64,000 nt of DNA from Desulfovulcanus ferrireducens (GTDB lineage: Bacteria; Desulfobacterota; Desulfovibrionia; Desulfovibrionales; Desulfonatronovibrionaceae): assembly GCF_018704065.1 (NCBI RefSeq), contig NZ_JAGUQP010000015.1:1-64000 (forward strand), in the 5' to 3' direction. A program made the translations under genes and the position numbers. The notes beneath the pieces are model-generated. The model did not search any database and was not told the origin of the DNA. It saw only the letters and a program-made list of their open reading frames with translations. Of the stretch, positions 17,140 to 26,261 are shown one piece after another (the stretch's first letter is position 1; each line of letters starts with the position of its first letter).

Positions 17140-18741
17140 CTAGATACTTAATGCTGTCCCCGCCTTTCTTCTGGTCAACCATAAGTCAAAAATGACCCGG
17201 GAGACAAAAATTGCTGTAAACATTGAGGCCAAAATACCCAAGGTCAGGGTAACAGCAAAACCACGAATAGGGCCTGTCCCGAATTGATATAAAATAATAG
17301 CCGCAATTATGGTCGTCACATTGGCATCCAAAATGGTCAAAGTAGCCCGGCCAAAACCCTCGTCAATGGCTGCCCGCGGAGATAATCCCCGTCGCAATTC
17401 TTCTCTGATCCTCTCAAAAATAAGCACATTGGCATCTACAGCCATACCAATGGTCAAAATTATACCGGCAATACCAGGCAAGGTCAGAGTAGCCCCAAAA
17501 CCGGCCAAACCAGCCATGATCAATAAAATATTAAAAAGAAGAGCAATGTCGGCAACAATACCGGCAAAGCCATAATAAACAACCATAAAAACCAAGACGA
17601 CAGCCCCGCCTATGAGAGCTGAAAAAATACCCTTCTCAATAGATTCCTGACCTAATGATGGTCCCACGCTTCTTTCTTCCATAACATGAACTGGTGCGGG
17701 CAAAGAACCAGCTCTGAGAACAATGGCCAAATCATGGGCCTCTTCAGTGGTAAACCGCCCGGTAATACTGGCCCGACCACCACTAATCTTCTCCTGGATC
17801 ACCGGCGCTGAATAAACCTTACCGTCTAAAACAATGGCCAATCTCTTCTTTACATTTTCCCCTGTGACCCGCTCAAAAATCCTGGAACCACGCTTATTGA
17901 AGCTTAAAGAGACATACGGTTGGCCATAGGAGTCAAAGGCAGTATTGGCATCAGTAATATATTCACCCGTGAGCACAGCTTCTTTTCTAAGCACGATAGG
18001 CTGTTTGGACGTACTTCCATCAGGCAATTTTTTATATATAAAGGCAAGCTCCCTTCCAGGCGGAAGGATCCCCTTCAATGCTTTCTTAATATCGGCTTCG
18101 TCATCCACAAGTTTAAATTCGAGATGCGCGGTTTTGCCAATCACCTTAATCGCCCGTTGGGGATCATCCAATCCTGGCAACTGCACCTGGATTCGATTGC
18201 CCTCTTGTTTTCGGATGTCTGGTTCGGCAACCCCAAATTGATCTATACGGTTTCGAATAGTTTTAATGGCCTGATCAATAGTTAATTTGGTCAAATGTTC
18301 CTTATATTTTGGAGTCATGCCCAGCACGTACCTAACCTTGCCCTGCTCCAGTGGCTCCCGAGACACAATTTTTAGTTGGCTGAACTTTTGCTCCAGCATG
18401 TCTTCCAAGGCTTCTTGCTGGTCGCTCTTAAGAAGCACAAACTCCAACTTCCCACCTTGAACAACCCTGGGCCTTAGCACAAGAATACTTTCTTCTCTGG
18501 CTTCAGAACGAATGTCCTGTCCCATCTGCGCCAATGAGTTCTCGATGGCTTTTTGTACATCCACTCCCAGAGTTAAGTGAATACCACCTTTAAGATCCAG
18601 GCCCAAATTTATTTCATTATCAGGCAGAATCTTGGTTAAAGCTGATTTTTTGATTCCGGGAACAGACGGCAAGGCGTATATCAGGCCCAAGCCTAAAACA
18701 AAAATGATAAGGATTATTCTCCAGCGCAAACTCCCCTGCAT
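17140..18741 (-). CDS. secD: Protein translocase subunit SecD
   Basis: Larger RND-type accessory subunit of the Sec translocon, acting from the periplasmic side late in translocation. The 533-residue chain has an N-terminal TM helix, the LGLDLKGGIHLTLGVD motif near 48-62, the large P1 domain (about 65-340, with RNRIDQFGVAEPDI), and five TM helices in the last 170 residues. These carry IGMAVDANVLIFERIREE, the conserved Asp/Arg membrane motif. Only the short AAAGGGAAAGC precedes its ATG. The 245-bp region upstream presumably holds its promoter, because a terminator follows yajC. Confidence 0.97.
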   Translation of the reverse strand: MQGSLRWRIILIIFVLGLGLIYALPSVPGIKKSALTKILPDNEINLGLDLKGGIHLTLGVDVQKAIENSLAQMGQDIRSEAREESILVLRPRVVQGGKLEFVLLKSDQQEALEDMLEQKFSQLKIVSREPLEQGKVRYVLGMTPKYKEHLTKLTIDQAIKTIRNRIDQFGVAEPDIRKQEGNRIQVQLPGLDDPQRAIKVIGKTAHLEFKLVDDEADIKKALKGILPPGRELAFIYKKLPDGSTSKQPIVLRKEAVLTGEYITDANTAFDSYGQPYVSLSFNKRGSRIFERVTGENVKKRLAIVLDGKVYSAPVIQEKISGGRASITGRFTTEEAHDLAIVLRAGSLPAPVHVMEERSVGPSLGQESIEKGIFSALIGGAVVLVFMVVYYGFAGIVADIALLFNILLIMAGLAGFGATLTLPGIAGIILTIGMAVDANVLIFERIREELRRGLSPRAAIDEGFGRATLTILDANVTTIIAAIILYQFGTGPIRGFAVTLTLGILASMFTAIFVSRVIFDLWLTRRKAGTALSI

Positions 18742-19051
18742 ATGCTTTCCCTTTATTTATGTTTAGAATTAAATGTTTAATTTTGTGAACCAATACATGA
18801 TTCTGCTATGCCAGAACCTACCCTTCACAAGAAAGCTGACGTTGCGGACTATTCAAAAGTTAACCCGTAAAATTATTTTAGTGTATAAAAACATTTAAAT
18901 AAGTGGAATAAAAAGTTTAAACTTTGAAATAAAAAAGTTTTATTTTACATATTCCACGACTTGAACATTAATAAAATACAATCCAAAATAAAAAAGACCT
19001 GGAAACCAACTTGGCAACCAGGTCTTCAATATTAAAAAATTAGTCAATTGG
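18742..19051. other. Intergenic region between secD and yajC, 310 bp
   Basis: AT-rich, no ORF. It contains the yajC terminator (18,986-19,026) and, downstream of that on the minus strand, the likely but unlocated secD promoter. Confidence 0.4.
18986..19026 (-). terminator. Rho-independent terminator after yajC
   Basis: AAGACCTGG (18,994-19,002) pairs with CCAGGTCTT (19,018-19,026), with a 15-nt loop. On the minus strand the stem is followed by TTTTATTTTGG. It lies 25 nt beyond the yajC stop codon and so separates yajC from secD-secF. Confidence 0.8.
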
Positions 19052-19408
19052 CTACTTTTTTTCTTTGCTTTTTGGCTTATCTTTTTGACCTGAATCTGCA
19101 AGTCCGGCAACATAGCCACGGTTGACCTTAATCTGGACATTGTCTGCCAGTTCAATGGTCAACACTTCGCCATCAATGCCAACGATACGCCCGTAAATAC
19201 CTCCATTGGTCAAAATATAATCGCCTTTTTTCAGGTTAGCCAAAAGTTTTTGATGTTCTTTGGCCTTTTTTTGCTGGGGTCTGATTAGCAAAAAATAAAA
19301 AATGGCGAACATCAACAGCAAAGGCACGAATGCTGTTAATGGGTTGCCTTCCCCTGCCTGAGCTCCTCCTGCCTGCCCCATGGCATAGGCCATCTGGGTA
19401 AAAAACAT
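19052..19408 (-). CDS. yajC: Sec translocon accessory protein YajC
   Basis: Small single-span inner-membrane protein of the SecDF-YajC holocomplex. 118 residues: a Gly/Ala-rich N-terminus, one TM helix (about residues 24-42, FVPLLLMFAIFYFLLIRPQQ) with the diagnostic IRPQQKKAKEH after it, and a small beta domain (LKKGDYILTNGGIYGRIVGI). The start at 19,408 is chosen because GGAGG lies 5 nt upstream. The open frame extends to 19,513, but those 35 codons are not YajC-like and cover the ribosome binding site. C-terminus is Lys-rich. Downstream of the glutamate synthase cluster by 105 nt. Confidence 0.93.
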   Translation of the reverse strand: MFFTQMAYAMGQAGGAQAGEGNPLTAFVPLLLMFAIFYFLLIRPQQKKAKEHQKLLANLKKGDYILTNGGIYGRIVGIDGEVLTIELADNVQIKVNRGYVAGLADSGQKDKPKSKEKK

Positions 19409-19513
19409 AAATCCTCCGTCTTTAATTTTTACAAGGTCAATATTTTTGACATGCCATAAATACGTAATATCATAGATAAAAGACCAGATTAAGTTTGTAA
19501 ACAACAAACTCAA

Positions 19514-20263
19514 TCACCCAATATATAACTTACCATAAGGTCTGTGCGATTTTGGCTTTATGCGCACAAAATCAGTACCAAGAATCTCATCTTCTTTCTC
19601 ATCAAATTCCTGACAAAACGTGCGTACATACTTTTCAATTATCTTTCTATCTTCAGCATCCGCATCTTCTACAATCAGGTTATCAGCCAACTGATATTCT
19701 GGCACATGGCCACGCACGTAGATAACACCTCCATGCATACCAGTAGCCAGACTACGACCGGCTATAGGTGTATCTTTATGCTGACTAAAAAGGCCCAGGA
19801 GAATTATCACCCCCCCGGCCATGTATTCGCCAAGAAAATCACCGGCTTTGCCACCTATAACTATAATCGGCAGCTTATCCTTGTAGGCCTTCATATGAAT
19901 GCCTACCCTGTAACCAACATCTCCATGAATATGGACCTGGCCACCACGCATGGCATAACCCAAAACATCTCCGGCCATGCCCGTACAGCTGACAAAGCCA
20001 TCGTCCATGGTATTGGCAAGTCCGTCCTGGGCATTACCCTCAATGCGCATATACGGGCCACGCATAAACGCAGCCGTATCCTGGCCAGCTACTCCGTGAA
20101 TCAGAAATTTAAGTTCGCCCTCCAGCGCTGTGCCAATATATCTTTGCCCACTTACATTTAAGAGTTCAAACTCCTTTACACCCTCTTTCACAGCCTGCCT
20201 GATGCGCTCATTCAGGTCTCTATAATATAGTCCTTTGGCATCAATGACTAGTTTTGACTTCAT
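19514..20263 (-). CDS. Glutamate synthase, GXGXG (domain 3) subunit
   Basis: Corresponds to the C-terminal beta-helix domain of large-subunit glutamate synthase, here a separate 249-residue protein. Its repeated Gly-rich turns (e.g. GPYMRIEGNAQDGLANTM, GEYMAGGVIILLG, GMHGGVIYVRGHVP) form the right-handed helix that holds the amidotransferase and FMN domains in contact and lines the ammonia path. It begins 2 nt after the amidotransferase gene stop (20,266). Last of five minus-strand genes whose products together make one glutamate synthase. Resembles stand-alone GXGXG proteins such as FwdC/FmdC, but the neighbours settle the assignment. Confidence 0.9.
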   Translation of the reverse strand: MKSKLVIDAKGLYYRDLNERIRQAVKEGVKEFELLNVSGQRYIGTALEGELKFLIHGVAGQDTAAFMRGPYMRIEGNAQDGLANTMDDGFVSCTGMAGDVLGYAMRGGQVHIHGDVGYRVGIHMKAYKDKLPIIVIGGKAGDFLGEYMAGGVIILLGLFSQHKDTPIAGRSLATGMHGGVIYVRGHVPEYQLADNLIVEDADAEDRKIIEKYVRTFCQEFDEKEDEILGTDFVRIKPKSHRPYGKLYIG

Positions 20264-20265
20264 CT

Positions 20266-21399
20266 TTATTCCTCAACCTCCACGATAACAGGTTCTCCAG
20301 CTTTTGGGGCCCATAACTTATCTGGATCCGGACATACACTTCTTATGGAACAATCTTCACTGGCCATATAGACTAACTCATCTTTTTCAGCCACGATCAA
20401 AGGCCTGAGCTTTATTCGGTCATTTAAGCCGGTTAAACTTTTACCGTCAGAATATAGTATAGCAAAGGGGCCATTGAGCAGGGCTGAACCATAAACCATC
20501 CTTAGTGCAGTGTAAGCTGCTTTCTCTTCCTCATCCATACGTTCGATTTCGTCCCAGAACGGAGGCGCAAAGACTTTTGAGGCCATTTTTTTACTCAGGC
20601 CGTGTTTTCGGATAAGGAGGTCCAATAAATAAGCAACGACTTCCGTATCGGTCATCAGGGTACACTCGTAGTCGTGCTGGCATAAGTAGCGCTTATTTAT
20701 ACCGTAAGAAGAAATCTCACCATTATGCACTATGGACCAGTCCAGGAGAGTAAAAGGATGGGCTCCGCCCCACCATCCAGGGGTGTTGGTGGGAAAACGG
20801 TTGTGAGCAGTCCAGATATAACCTTTATATTCGTCCAGGCGGAAGAATTCACCAATATCTTCGGGAAATCCTACTCCTTTAAAAGCTCCCATATTTTTGC
20901 CACTGGAAAAGATATACGCTCCAGGGACCTTTTTATTCACCAACATTACTACTGAAACAACATAGTCATTTTCACTCAAATGTACCCAGGCTGGCCTGTC
21001 TATTCGCACCTGCACAAAAAAACGCCACAAGACAGGCGGATTAATTACACCCAAGGTCTTGCGTACTGGTATGGGTTCAGAAAGATGAATGACAAAATAT
21101 TTTCTAATAATATCCTCGGCTCTCTCCAAAGCAGCCTGGTCATCACACATCAAATGCAATGCATATTTGTCAGCTAACTCCGGGTAAATACCATATGCGG
21201 CAAAACCGCCACCAAGACCATTACCACGGTCATGCTGTACAGCGATGGCATCAATAGCCACATTTCCTGGCAAGGTTTTTTTGTGCCTATGAATTACACC
21301 AAAGAGACCGCATCCTGAAATATCTTTTTCGCGTAAATATTCCTTCGTCGCAAAAATCTTTCTCTTATACTCTGTAATGGACAAACAGGGATTATTCAT
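20266..21399 (-). CDS. Glutamate synthase, class II glutamine amidotransferase subunit
   Basis: Hydrolyses glutamine to glutamate and channels NH3 to the FMN subunit. Class II (Ntn) fold: the catalytic Cys is in SGCGLFGVIHRH near residue 30, so about 29 residues must be removed to expose it as the N-terminus; this is inferred from the family mechanism. Other marks are HNRFPTNTPGWWGGAHPF (Arg and Asn/Gly of the glutamine site), DWSIVHNGEISSYG, and MTDTEVVAYLLDLL. 377 residues. RBS AAAGGAG about 9 nt before the ATG. Equivalent to domain 1 of classical GltB. Confidence 0.92.
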   Translation of the reverse strand: MNNPCLSITEYKRKIFATKEYLREKDISGCGLFGVIHRHKKTLPGNVAIDAIAVQHDRGNGLGGGFAAYGIYPELADKYALHLMCDDQAALERAEDIIRKYFVIHLSEPIPVRKTLGVINPPVLWRFFVQVRIDRPAWVHLSENDYVVSVVMLVNKKVPGAYIFSSGKNMGAFKGVGFPEDIGEFFRLDEYKGYIWTAHNRFPTNTPGWWGGAHPFTLLDWSIVHNGEISSYGINKRYLCQHDYECTLMTDTEVVAYLLDLLIRKHGLSKKMASKVFAPPFWDEIERMDEEEKAAYTALRMVYGSALLNGPFAILYSDGKSLTGLNDRIKLRPLIVAEKDELVYMASEDCSIRSVCPDPDKLWAPKAGEPVIVEVEE

Positions 21400-21417
21400 G
21401 AACTAAATCTCCTTTAC

Positions 21418-22698
21418 TTAGCGTAGTCTGGCCTGCGGATTCCACTTTTGCTGGAAAATACCTTCTGGCCACTCAAGGGGCGTGGGTTCATTGTTCTGTA
21501 AATGAAACTTTATTTTTTGAGTCACAGGAATCTGAAGTCGTATGTATCCTGTATATCGCCCCGCTTTGTCCACATCACCAACTAAAACACATCCAACCAA
21601 TTTATCGTCTTTAAACACCAACTTGCGGTAAACTTCCTTTTCTTCATCAACAAAGGTGAGCACTTCATAGCCCTGTTCCTCTGGAGGGTTGGCAATACCA
21701 ACAGAGATGGTTGGTAACCCGTAAAAACCAATGGAATTCATGGCCAGACCACCTGCATATTCTCTATCTACTCCAGCCATATTCTGTCCGGCTATAAATC
21801 CTTGTGCATAAGCATTGGGCCAAATAGGAGTGACTCTGGGCTCTTTCCATAAAAAATCCAGGGCTTCCGCCACATCACCGGCAGCGTAAACATCCGGGGC
21901 ACTGGTCATTAACTTCTCATCCACCACAATCCCACGGTTTACGTTTATTCCTGCTTCCTTGGCCAAGGATACATTGGGCACGACACCAATGGCGATAACC
22001 ACGGCATCAGCTTCCAAAAACTCACCGTCCTGAAGAAGAACTCCCTTTACCCGACCATCTGTTTCTCGCTTGATCTCCTTGGCCGTAGTATTGCAAAAAA
22101 TATTAAAACCTAACTTCTTTAGCCGGTTTGCTACGATATTTCCTGCCACATCATCAAAGGCCGCGCTTAAAATCCTGGGAGCCAGTTCAACAATGCTCAC
22201 CTCAACTCCCCGGTCAAAGAGACTCTCAGCAGCTTTTAAACCAATCAGTCCACCGCCAATGACCACAACCCTTTTCAGTTTCTTACAAATCCCATCCAGA
22301 GTTTGGGCATGCTCGAGCGTAGTGAAAAAATAAATATCCTGACCATCAGCACCCGGAATAGGTGGACAAAAAGGCGCCCCCCCCGTAGCAAGGAGTAGTT
22401 TGTCAAAATCTATCTTCTCTTCATTTTCCAGGTAAATAGTTTTCTTCTCCGGATCAACGCGCGAAACTCTTTGGCCCAGCTTCAAATCTACTTTATTATC
22501 CTGGTAAAAAGAGTCGTCTCTTAAATTGACACGTTCACCAGTAACTTTACCGGCCAAAAAGTAAGAAATAAGAGGTCGTCCATATGTCTTAAATTCTTCT
22601 TCTGATATAACAGTGATTGGACCTTCAGGATCTACCCGGCGAATACCCTCAATGGCTCCAATTGAAGCCACACCATTGCCCACTATAACATATTTCAT
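21418..22698 (-). CDS. FAD-dependent pyridine nucleotide oxidoreductase of the glutamate synthase complex
   Basis: Flavoprotein with two Rossmann folds: the FAD site YVIVGNGVASIGAIEG at the N-terminus and the NAD(P)H site VVVIGGGLIGLKAAESL near residue 150. The FAD-sealing motif VYAAGDVAEA is near 295. It resembles NADH-dependent nitrite reductase/rubredoxin reductase type proteins, and stands in the place of the GltD-like small subunit, feeding electrons from NAD(P)H to the Fe-S protein. The start at the ATG 22,698 is preferred because GGGGTG (22,705-22,710) is its RBS; a GTG at 22,707 is part of that site. Gap to the next gene is 18 nt. Confidence 0.88.
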   Translation of the reverse strand: MKYVIVGNGVASIGAIEGIRRVDPEGPITVISEEEFKTYGRPLISYFLAGKVTGERVNLRDDSFYQDNKVDLKLGQRVSRVDPEKKTIYLENEEKIDFDKLLLATGGAPFCPPIPGADGQDIYFFTTLEHAQTLDGICKKLKRVVVIGGGLIGLKAAESLFDRGVEVSIVELAPRILSAAFDDVAGNIVANRLKKLGFNIFCNTTAKEIKRETDGRVKGVLLQDGEFLEADAVVIAIGVVPNVSLAKEAGINVNRGIVVDEKLMTSAPDVYAAGDVAEALDFLWKEPRVTPIWPNAYAQGFIAGQNMAGVDREYAGGLAMNSIGFYGLPTISVGIANPPEEQGYEVLTFVDEEKEVYRKLVFKDDKLVGCVLVGDVDKAGRYTGYIRLQIPVTQKIKFHLQNNEPTPLEWPEGIFQQKWNPQARLR

Positions 22699-22719
22699 AT
22701 TTAACACCCCGGATAAGTT

Positions 22720-23160
22720 CTATTTTTCTGCAAATTCCAGAGCCTCGTTTGGACAGGCCGCAACACAGGCTGGGACATCTCTGCCTGGACACAAATCGCA
22801 TTTGACGATCTTTTCTTTGATGGGATGACGTTTAATAGCCCCAAAAGAACAGGCCATAAGACATGACCAGCATCCTACGCATTGCTCTTCATCATAGACT
22901 ACCCGTCCACTTTCCTTATCTTTGGTCAGGGCTCCTGAAATACACGCCTGCACGCAAGCAGGCTCGTCACAATGCCGACAGCTCAAGGAGGCCGAGATCC
23001 AGCCTGCATGGTCAACTGTATTGCGCGGGATCAAACCCTGTGCCTGCTCGTCCCGGAAAGCAATAATCAAATCTTTACTTTGAGAATGCCCTGTCATACA
23101 GGCCAGCTCACAAATATGGCAGCCTATGCAAACTTCTGGATTTACGTATACGCGCTTCAT
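22720..23160 (-). CDS. Four-cluster 4Fe-4S ferredoxin-type subunit
   Basis: 146-residue electron carrier. Four Cys-rich motifs give ligands for up to four [4Fe-4S] clusters: CIGCHICELAC at 11, CRHCDEPACVQAC near 61, CVGCWSCLMAC near 92, and CDLCPGRDVPACVAAC near 121, the layout of HycB/DmsB-like polyferredoxins. Inferred to carry electrons between the FAD oxidoreductase and the FMN subunit encoded on either side. RBS AGGAAGG. It begins 3 nt after the stop of the FMN subunit gene, so it is tightly coupled. Confidence 0.92.
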   Translation of the reverse strand: MKRVYVNPEVCIGCHICELACMTGHSQSKDLIIAFRDEQAQGLIPRNTVDHAGWISASLSCRHCDEPACVQACISGALTKDKESGRVVYDEEQCVGCWSCLMACSFGAIKRHPIKEKIVKCDLCPGRDVPACVAACPNEALEFAEK

Positions 23161-23163
23161 TTA

Positions 23164-24690
23164 CTACCTTCCTGCTGGTTTTACACCTAAGATATCCAGT
23201 TCAACCTGATTAAGGCCCACTGCCCTTAATTTTTCTCTGTTTCCACGCAGGCTTTCAATGGAATTTAAGCCCATACCACCTAACATTTCCTCAATCTCAT
23301 GGCCCCATCCCCGGACCAGATTGATTAATTTCTTGGTCGCAATTTCAGGGTTCTGCCTTCTGGCTAATGCTGGAACGTTGGTTGCAATTCCCCACGGGCA
23401 CTTTCCAGTATAACAACGCTGACACATGGTACAGCCTACGGCTATCAAGGCTGCCGAACCAATATAGACAGCGTCAGCCCCCAGTGCGATAGCCTTGACT
23501 ACATCAGCACTGCATCTGATTCCGCCAGCAACCACCAAAGAAGCATGGTTGCGGATGCCTTCATCCCTGAGTCTTTGATCGACAGAAGCCAGGGCCATTT
23601 CAATTGGAATACCTACATTATCGCGAATCATTGTCGGTGCTGCCCCGGTTCCGCCTCTAAACCCGTCAATGGCCACAATATCCGCACCAGCCCGAACAAT
23701 GCCCGAAGCAATAGCTGCGGAATTATGCACAGCAGCAATCTTAACCGAAACAGGAAGACGGTATTCTGTGGCCTCTTTCAATGCATAAATAAGCTGACGC
23801 AAATCCTCGATGGAATAAATATCATGATGCGGGGCCGGTGAAAGGGCGTCTGAACCCTCTGGAATCATCCTGGTCATGGATACTCCAGGGCCAATCTTTT
23901 CCCCTGGCAAATGGCCGCCAATACCAGGCTTTGCTCCCTGACCGATTTTAATTTCAATACCAGCACCGGCATTCAAGTAGTCCCTGTGGACCCCAAACCG
24001 GCCTGATGCCACCTGAACTATGGTGTTGGGCCCATACTGATATAAATCAGGGTGCAACCCACCCTCGCCAGTATTGTAAACAATGCCCAATTCTGTGGCC
24101 GCTCTGGCCATGGCTATATGCAGGTTAAAATTAATTGAGCCATAGGACATGGCCGAGAACATGATTGGGTAATTGAGCTTGATCTGCGGACTCAGCTTGG
24201 TTTTCAGACTAACTTTGCCCTCGCTGCTCTCTTCAAACTCGAGCTTATCCGGTTTGGAACCCAAGTAGGTCCTCAACTCCATGGGCTCACGCAAAGGGTC
24301 AATGGAAGGGTTGGTTACCTGGCTGGCATCCAGGAGAAGATGATCCCAAAAGATAGGATAAGGTGCAGGATTGCCCATGGCAGCCAGTAATACACCACCT
24401 GAGTCGGCCTGCTTGTAGATATTTTTTAAAAACCAGGGTTTCCAGAGAGAGTTTTCTCTGAATTCTGATCTGTTCCGCCTAATGGTCAGGGCCCCTGTAG
24501 GACAAAAGGCCTCACAGCGATGACACCCAACACACTTGGTATTGTCATGCATGACCTTCTGCCTGTTTTCATCCCAAAAATGAGCCAGATAAGAACATTG
24601 CCGTTCACACACCCGGCAGTTAATACAGAGTTCCTTATCGCGCTCAATTACAAAATCGTAGTAGTTCTGATTAATTGGCTTGTTAATCAA
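23164..24690 (-). CDS. Glutamate synthase, FMN-binding (domain 2) subunit with N-terminal ferredoxin domain
   Basis: Catalytic core that reductively aminates 2-oxoglutarate to glutamate. Residues about 18-80 hold two 4Fe-4S motifs (CINCRVCERQC, CVGCHRCEAFC). The remainder is the FMN barrel: MFSAMSYGSINFNLHIA, GEGGLHPD, AKPGIGGHLPG, VKIAAVHNSAAIASG, DGFRGGTGAAP, and a Cys-rich insertion CTMCQRCYTGKCPWGIAT near 432 that ligates another cluster in this family. The start is TTG at 24,690, preceded by GGGGAG with 7-nt spacing; no in-frame ATG fits. First gene of the five-gene unit (FMN, ferredoxin, FAD, amidotransferase, GXGXG) typical of archaeal and deltaproteobacterial split glutamate synthases. 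Confidence 0.92.
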   Translation of the reverse strand: MINKPINQNYYDFVIERDKELCINCRVCERQCSYLAHFWDENRQKVMHDNTKCVGCHRCEAFCPTGALTIRRNRSEFRENSLWKPWFLKNIYKQADSGGVLLAAMGNPAPYPIFWDHLLLDASQVTNPSIDPLREPMELRTYLGSKPDKLEFEESSEGKVSLKTKLSPQIKLNYPIMFSAMSYGSINFNLHIAMARAATELGIVYNTGEGGLHPDLYQYGPNTIVQVASGRFGVHRDYLNAGAGIEIKIGQGAKPGIGGHLPGEKIGPGVSMTRMIPEGSDALSPAPHHDIYSIEDLRQLIYALKEATEYRLPVSVKIAAVHNSAAIASGIVRAGADIVAIDGFRGGTGAAPTMIRDNVGIPIEMALASVDQRLRDEGIRNHASLVVAGGIRCSADVVKAIALGADAVYIGSAALIAVGCTMCQRCYTGKCPWGIATNVPALARRQNPEIATKKLINLVRGWGHEIEEMLGGMGLNSIESLRGNREKLRAVGLNQVELDILGVKPAGR

Positions 24691-24707
24691 GGCACTTCTC
24701 CCCGAGA

Positions 24708-24785
24708 TTATTTTCTTCGTAATTCCGTAATTCGCGGTTCCTTATTCAGCGACTCCCGCCAGTCACTTGGTCTTTGTCTTGCCAT
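24708..24785 (-). CDS. Short upstream ORF (25 codons), possible leader peptide
   Basis: An ATG at 24,785 (another in frame at 24,791) opens a 25-codon frame, rich in Arg, Lys and Glu, that stops at 24,708, 17 nt before the TTG start of the FMN subunit and just ahead of its RBS. The frame differs from that of the downstream gene. Its even codon composition and position suggest either a coupled small protein or a remnant of an N-terminal extension; no RBS is convincing. Low confidence. Confidence 0.25.
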   Translation of the reverse strand: MARQRPSDWRESLNKEPRITELRRK

Positions 24786-24900
24786 TTGCATTCTTTCTTG
24801 ATTTGTAGCAGGCGATCCCTTTATAAAAAATTTTTCCAAAAAGCAAATCCCTGGGTAAAATTTATTTGATCTCACCTACAGGGAGACCTTATTTTTAGTT

Positions 24901-26169
24901 ATGTATTCAAAATTTTTAAATTTTAGACAAGTTCAAGCATACTTGAAACAGCTTGGCCTATTTCGGATGGATCTGGGACTTGACCGGGTAGAAACCGGAC
25001 TTCAGGCCTTGAACCTGACTCATCACCATCCACCCGTGGTGCACATAGTGGGCACCAATGGCAAGGGTTCCACCGCAATTTTTTTAGATTTCCTGGCACG
25101 AGAATACGGGTTAAAAACAGGACTTTTTACCTCCCCGCACATGTTGACTGTCAGAGAAAGGATAAAGATAAATAGCCGATTTCTATCAACTTCTGAGTGG
25201 GTGAATCTAGCCAACAAGGTTTTAACCAACTGCTCAAACATCGCCCTAACCTACTTTGAATTTTTAACCCTTGTGGCAAGTCTGGCCTTTACCCGGGAAA
25301 AAGTTGACCTGGCAATTTTCGAGGCTGGCCTGGGAGGAACTTATGATTCAACTAATATCTTTGAATCTATACTGACTGTTTTAACCTCCATCGACCAAGA
25401 CCATATAGATGTCCTCGGCCAGAGCCTGGAGGAAATAGCCAAGGATAAAGCCGGGGCCATAAAAAGTGCAAGTGTTGTAAGCGCCCCCCAGAAACAAGAA
25501 GCCCTCAAGGCAATCAAACAAAGGGTAAAAGAAAAAGACGTCTCCTTCTTTTACGTCCCTTCCTTTTTTGACCACGATGAAAAAATCACCTTTAACAAGG
25601 CCCCCTATCTGGAATTCACTTCGGAGGATCTGGGATTAAAAGGAGAGTTTCAGACAATTAATGCCCAAACAGCTATTCTGGCCTGGTGGGTTTTGTGTCA
25701 AGAAAATAATTGGCCGTTTGATGATAAAAAAATAAAAAAAGCCTTAAAAAAAGCCTTCTTGTCCGGCCGGATGCAGCTCGTGAATAAAAAACCTCAAGTC
25801 ATCCTGGATGCAGCCCACAATCCAGCGGGCCTTATCTCTTTAAAAAACTCCCTGACCAAAATAAACAAACTGCCGCGGACAATCATCTTCACCTGTCTTA
25901 AAGACAAACAAACAGATAAAATGTTTGACCTTATCAACTCTTTCAAGGCGCGGGTTATTGTACCGGAACTTCAAAATAACCCCCGGTCCTTATCTAAAAA
26001 AGAAATAAAAAAATATTTGAAACAGAATATGGACTTTAGCCCCAACGTAGGCCAGGCTCTTGACCTGGCACTGACCATGCCCGGACCAATACTTATTTGC
26101 GGTTCAATTTATCTTCTGGCAGAAGTGTTTACGATTAAACCTGATTGGTTTAATAAGTCGCTTTGGTAA
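24901..26169 (+). CDS. folC: Folylpolyglutamate synthase / dihydrofolate synthase
   Basis: Mur-ligase-family enzyme adding glutamate to dihydropteroate and/or tetrahydrofolate with ATP. The 422-residue chain has the P-loop VGTNGKGSTAIFLD near residue 51, the TSPHMLTVRERI substrate loop near 79, FEAGLGGTYDSTN, the SIDQDHIDVLG motif, and in the C-terminal domain ILDAAHNPAGL near 301. GGGAGACC lies about 14 nt before the ATG, so initiation is weakly marked. Divergent from the glutamate synthase operon with about 115-210 bp between. Both pathways handle glutamate; any regulatory link is speculation. selA follows on the same strand after 92 nt. Confidence 0.94.
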   Translation: MYSKFLNFRQVQAYLKQLGLFRMDLGLDRVETGLQALNLTHHHPPVVHIVGTNGKGSTAIFLDFLAREYGLKTGLFTSPHMLTVRERIKINSRFLSTSEWVNLANKVLTNCSNIALTYFEFLTLVASLAFTREKVDLAIFEAGLGGTYDSTNIFESILTVLTSIDQDHIDVLGQSLEEIAKDKAGAIKSASVVSAPQKQEALKAIKQRVKEKDVSFFYVPSFFDHDEKITFNKAPYLEFTSEDLGLKGEFQTINAQTAILAWWVLCQENNWPFDDKKIKKALKKAFLSGRMQLVNKKPQVILDAAHNPAGLISLKNSLTKINKLPRTIIFTCLKDKQTDKMFDLINSFKARVIVPELQNNPRSLSKKEIKKYLKQNMDFSPNVGQALDLALTMPGPILICGSIYLLAEVFTIKPDWFNKSLW

Positions 26170-26261
26170 AAATCAAGGCAAAGGGATAAAAACCAAATAA
26201 GCGAAACAAATTTTTTAGAACCTAACACATAAAACTTAACTAAACAAACCCAAAGAACAAA

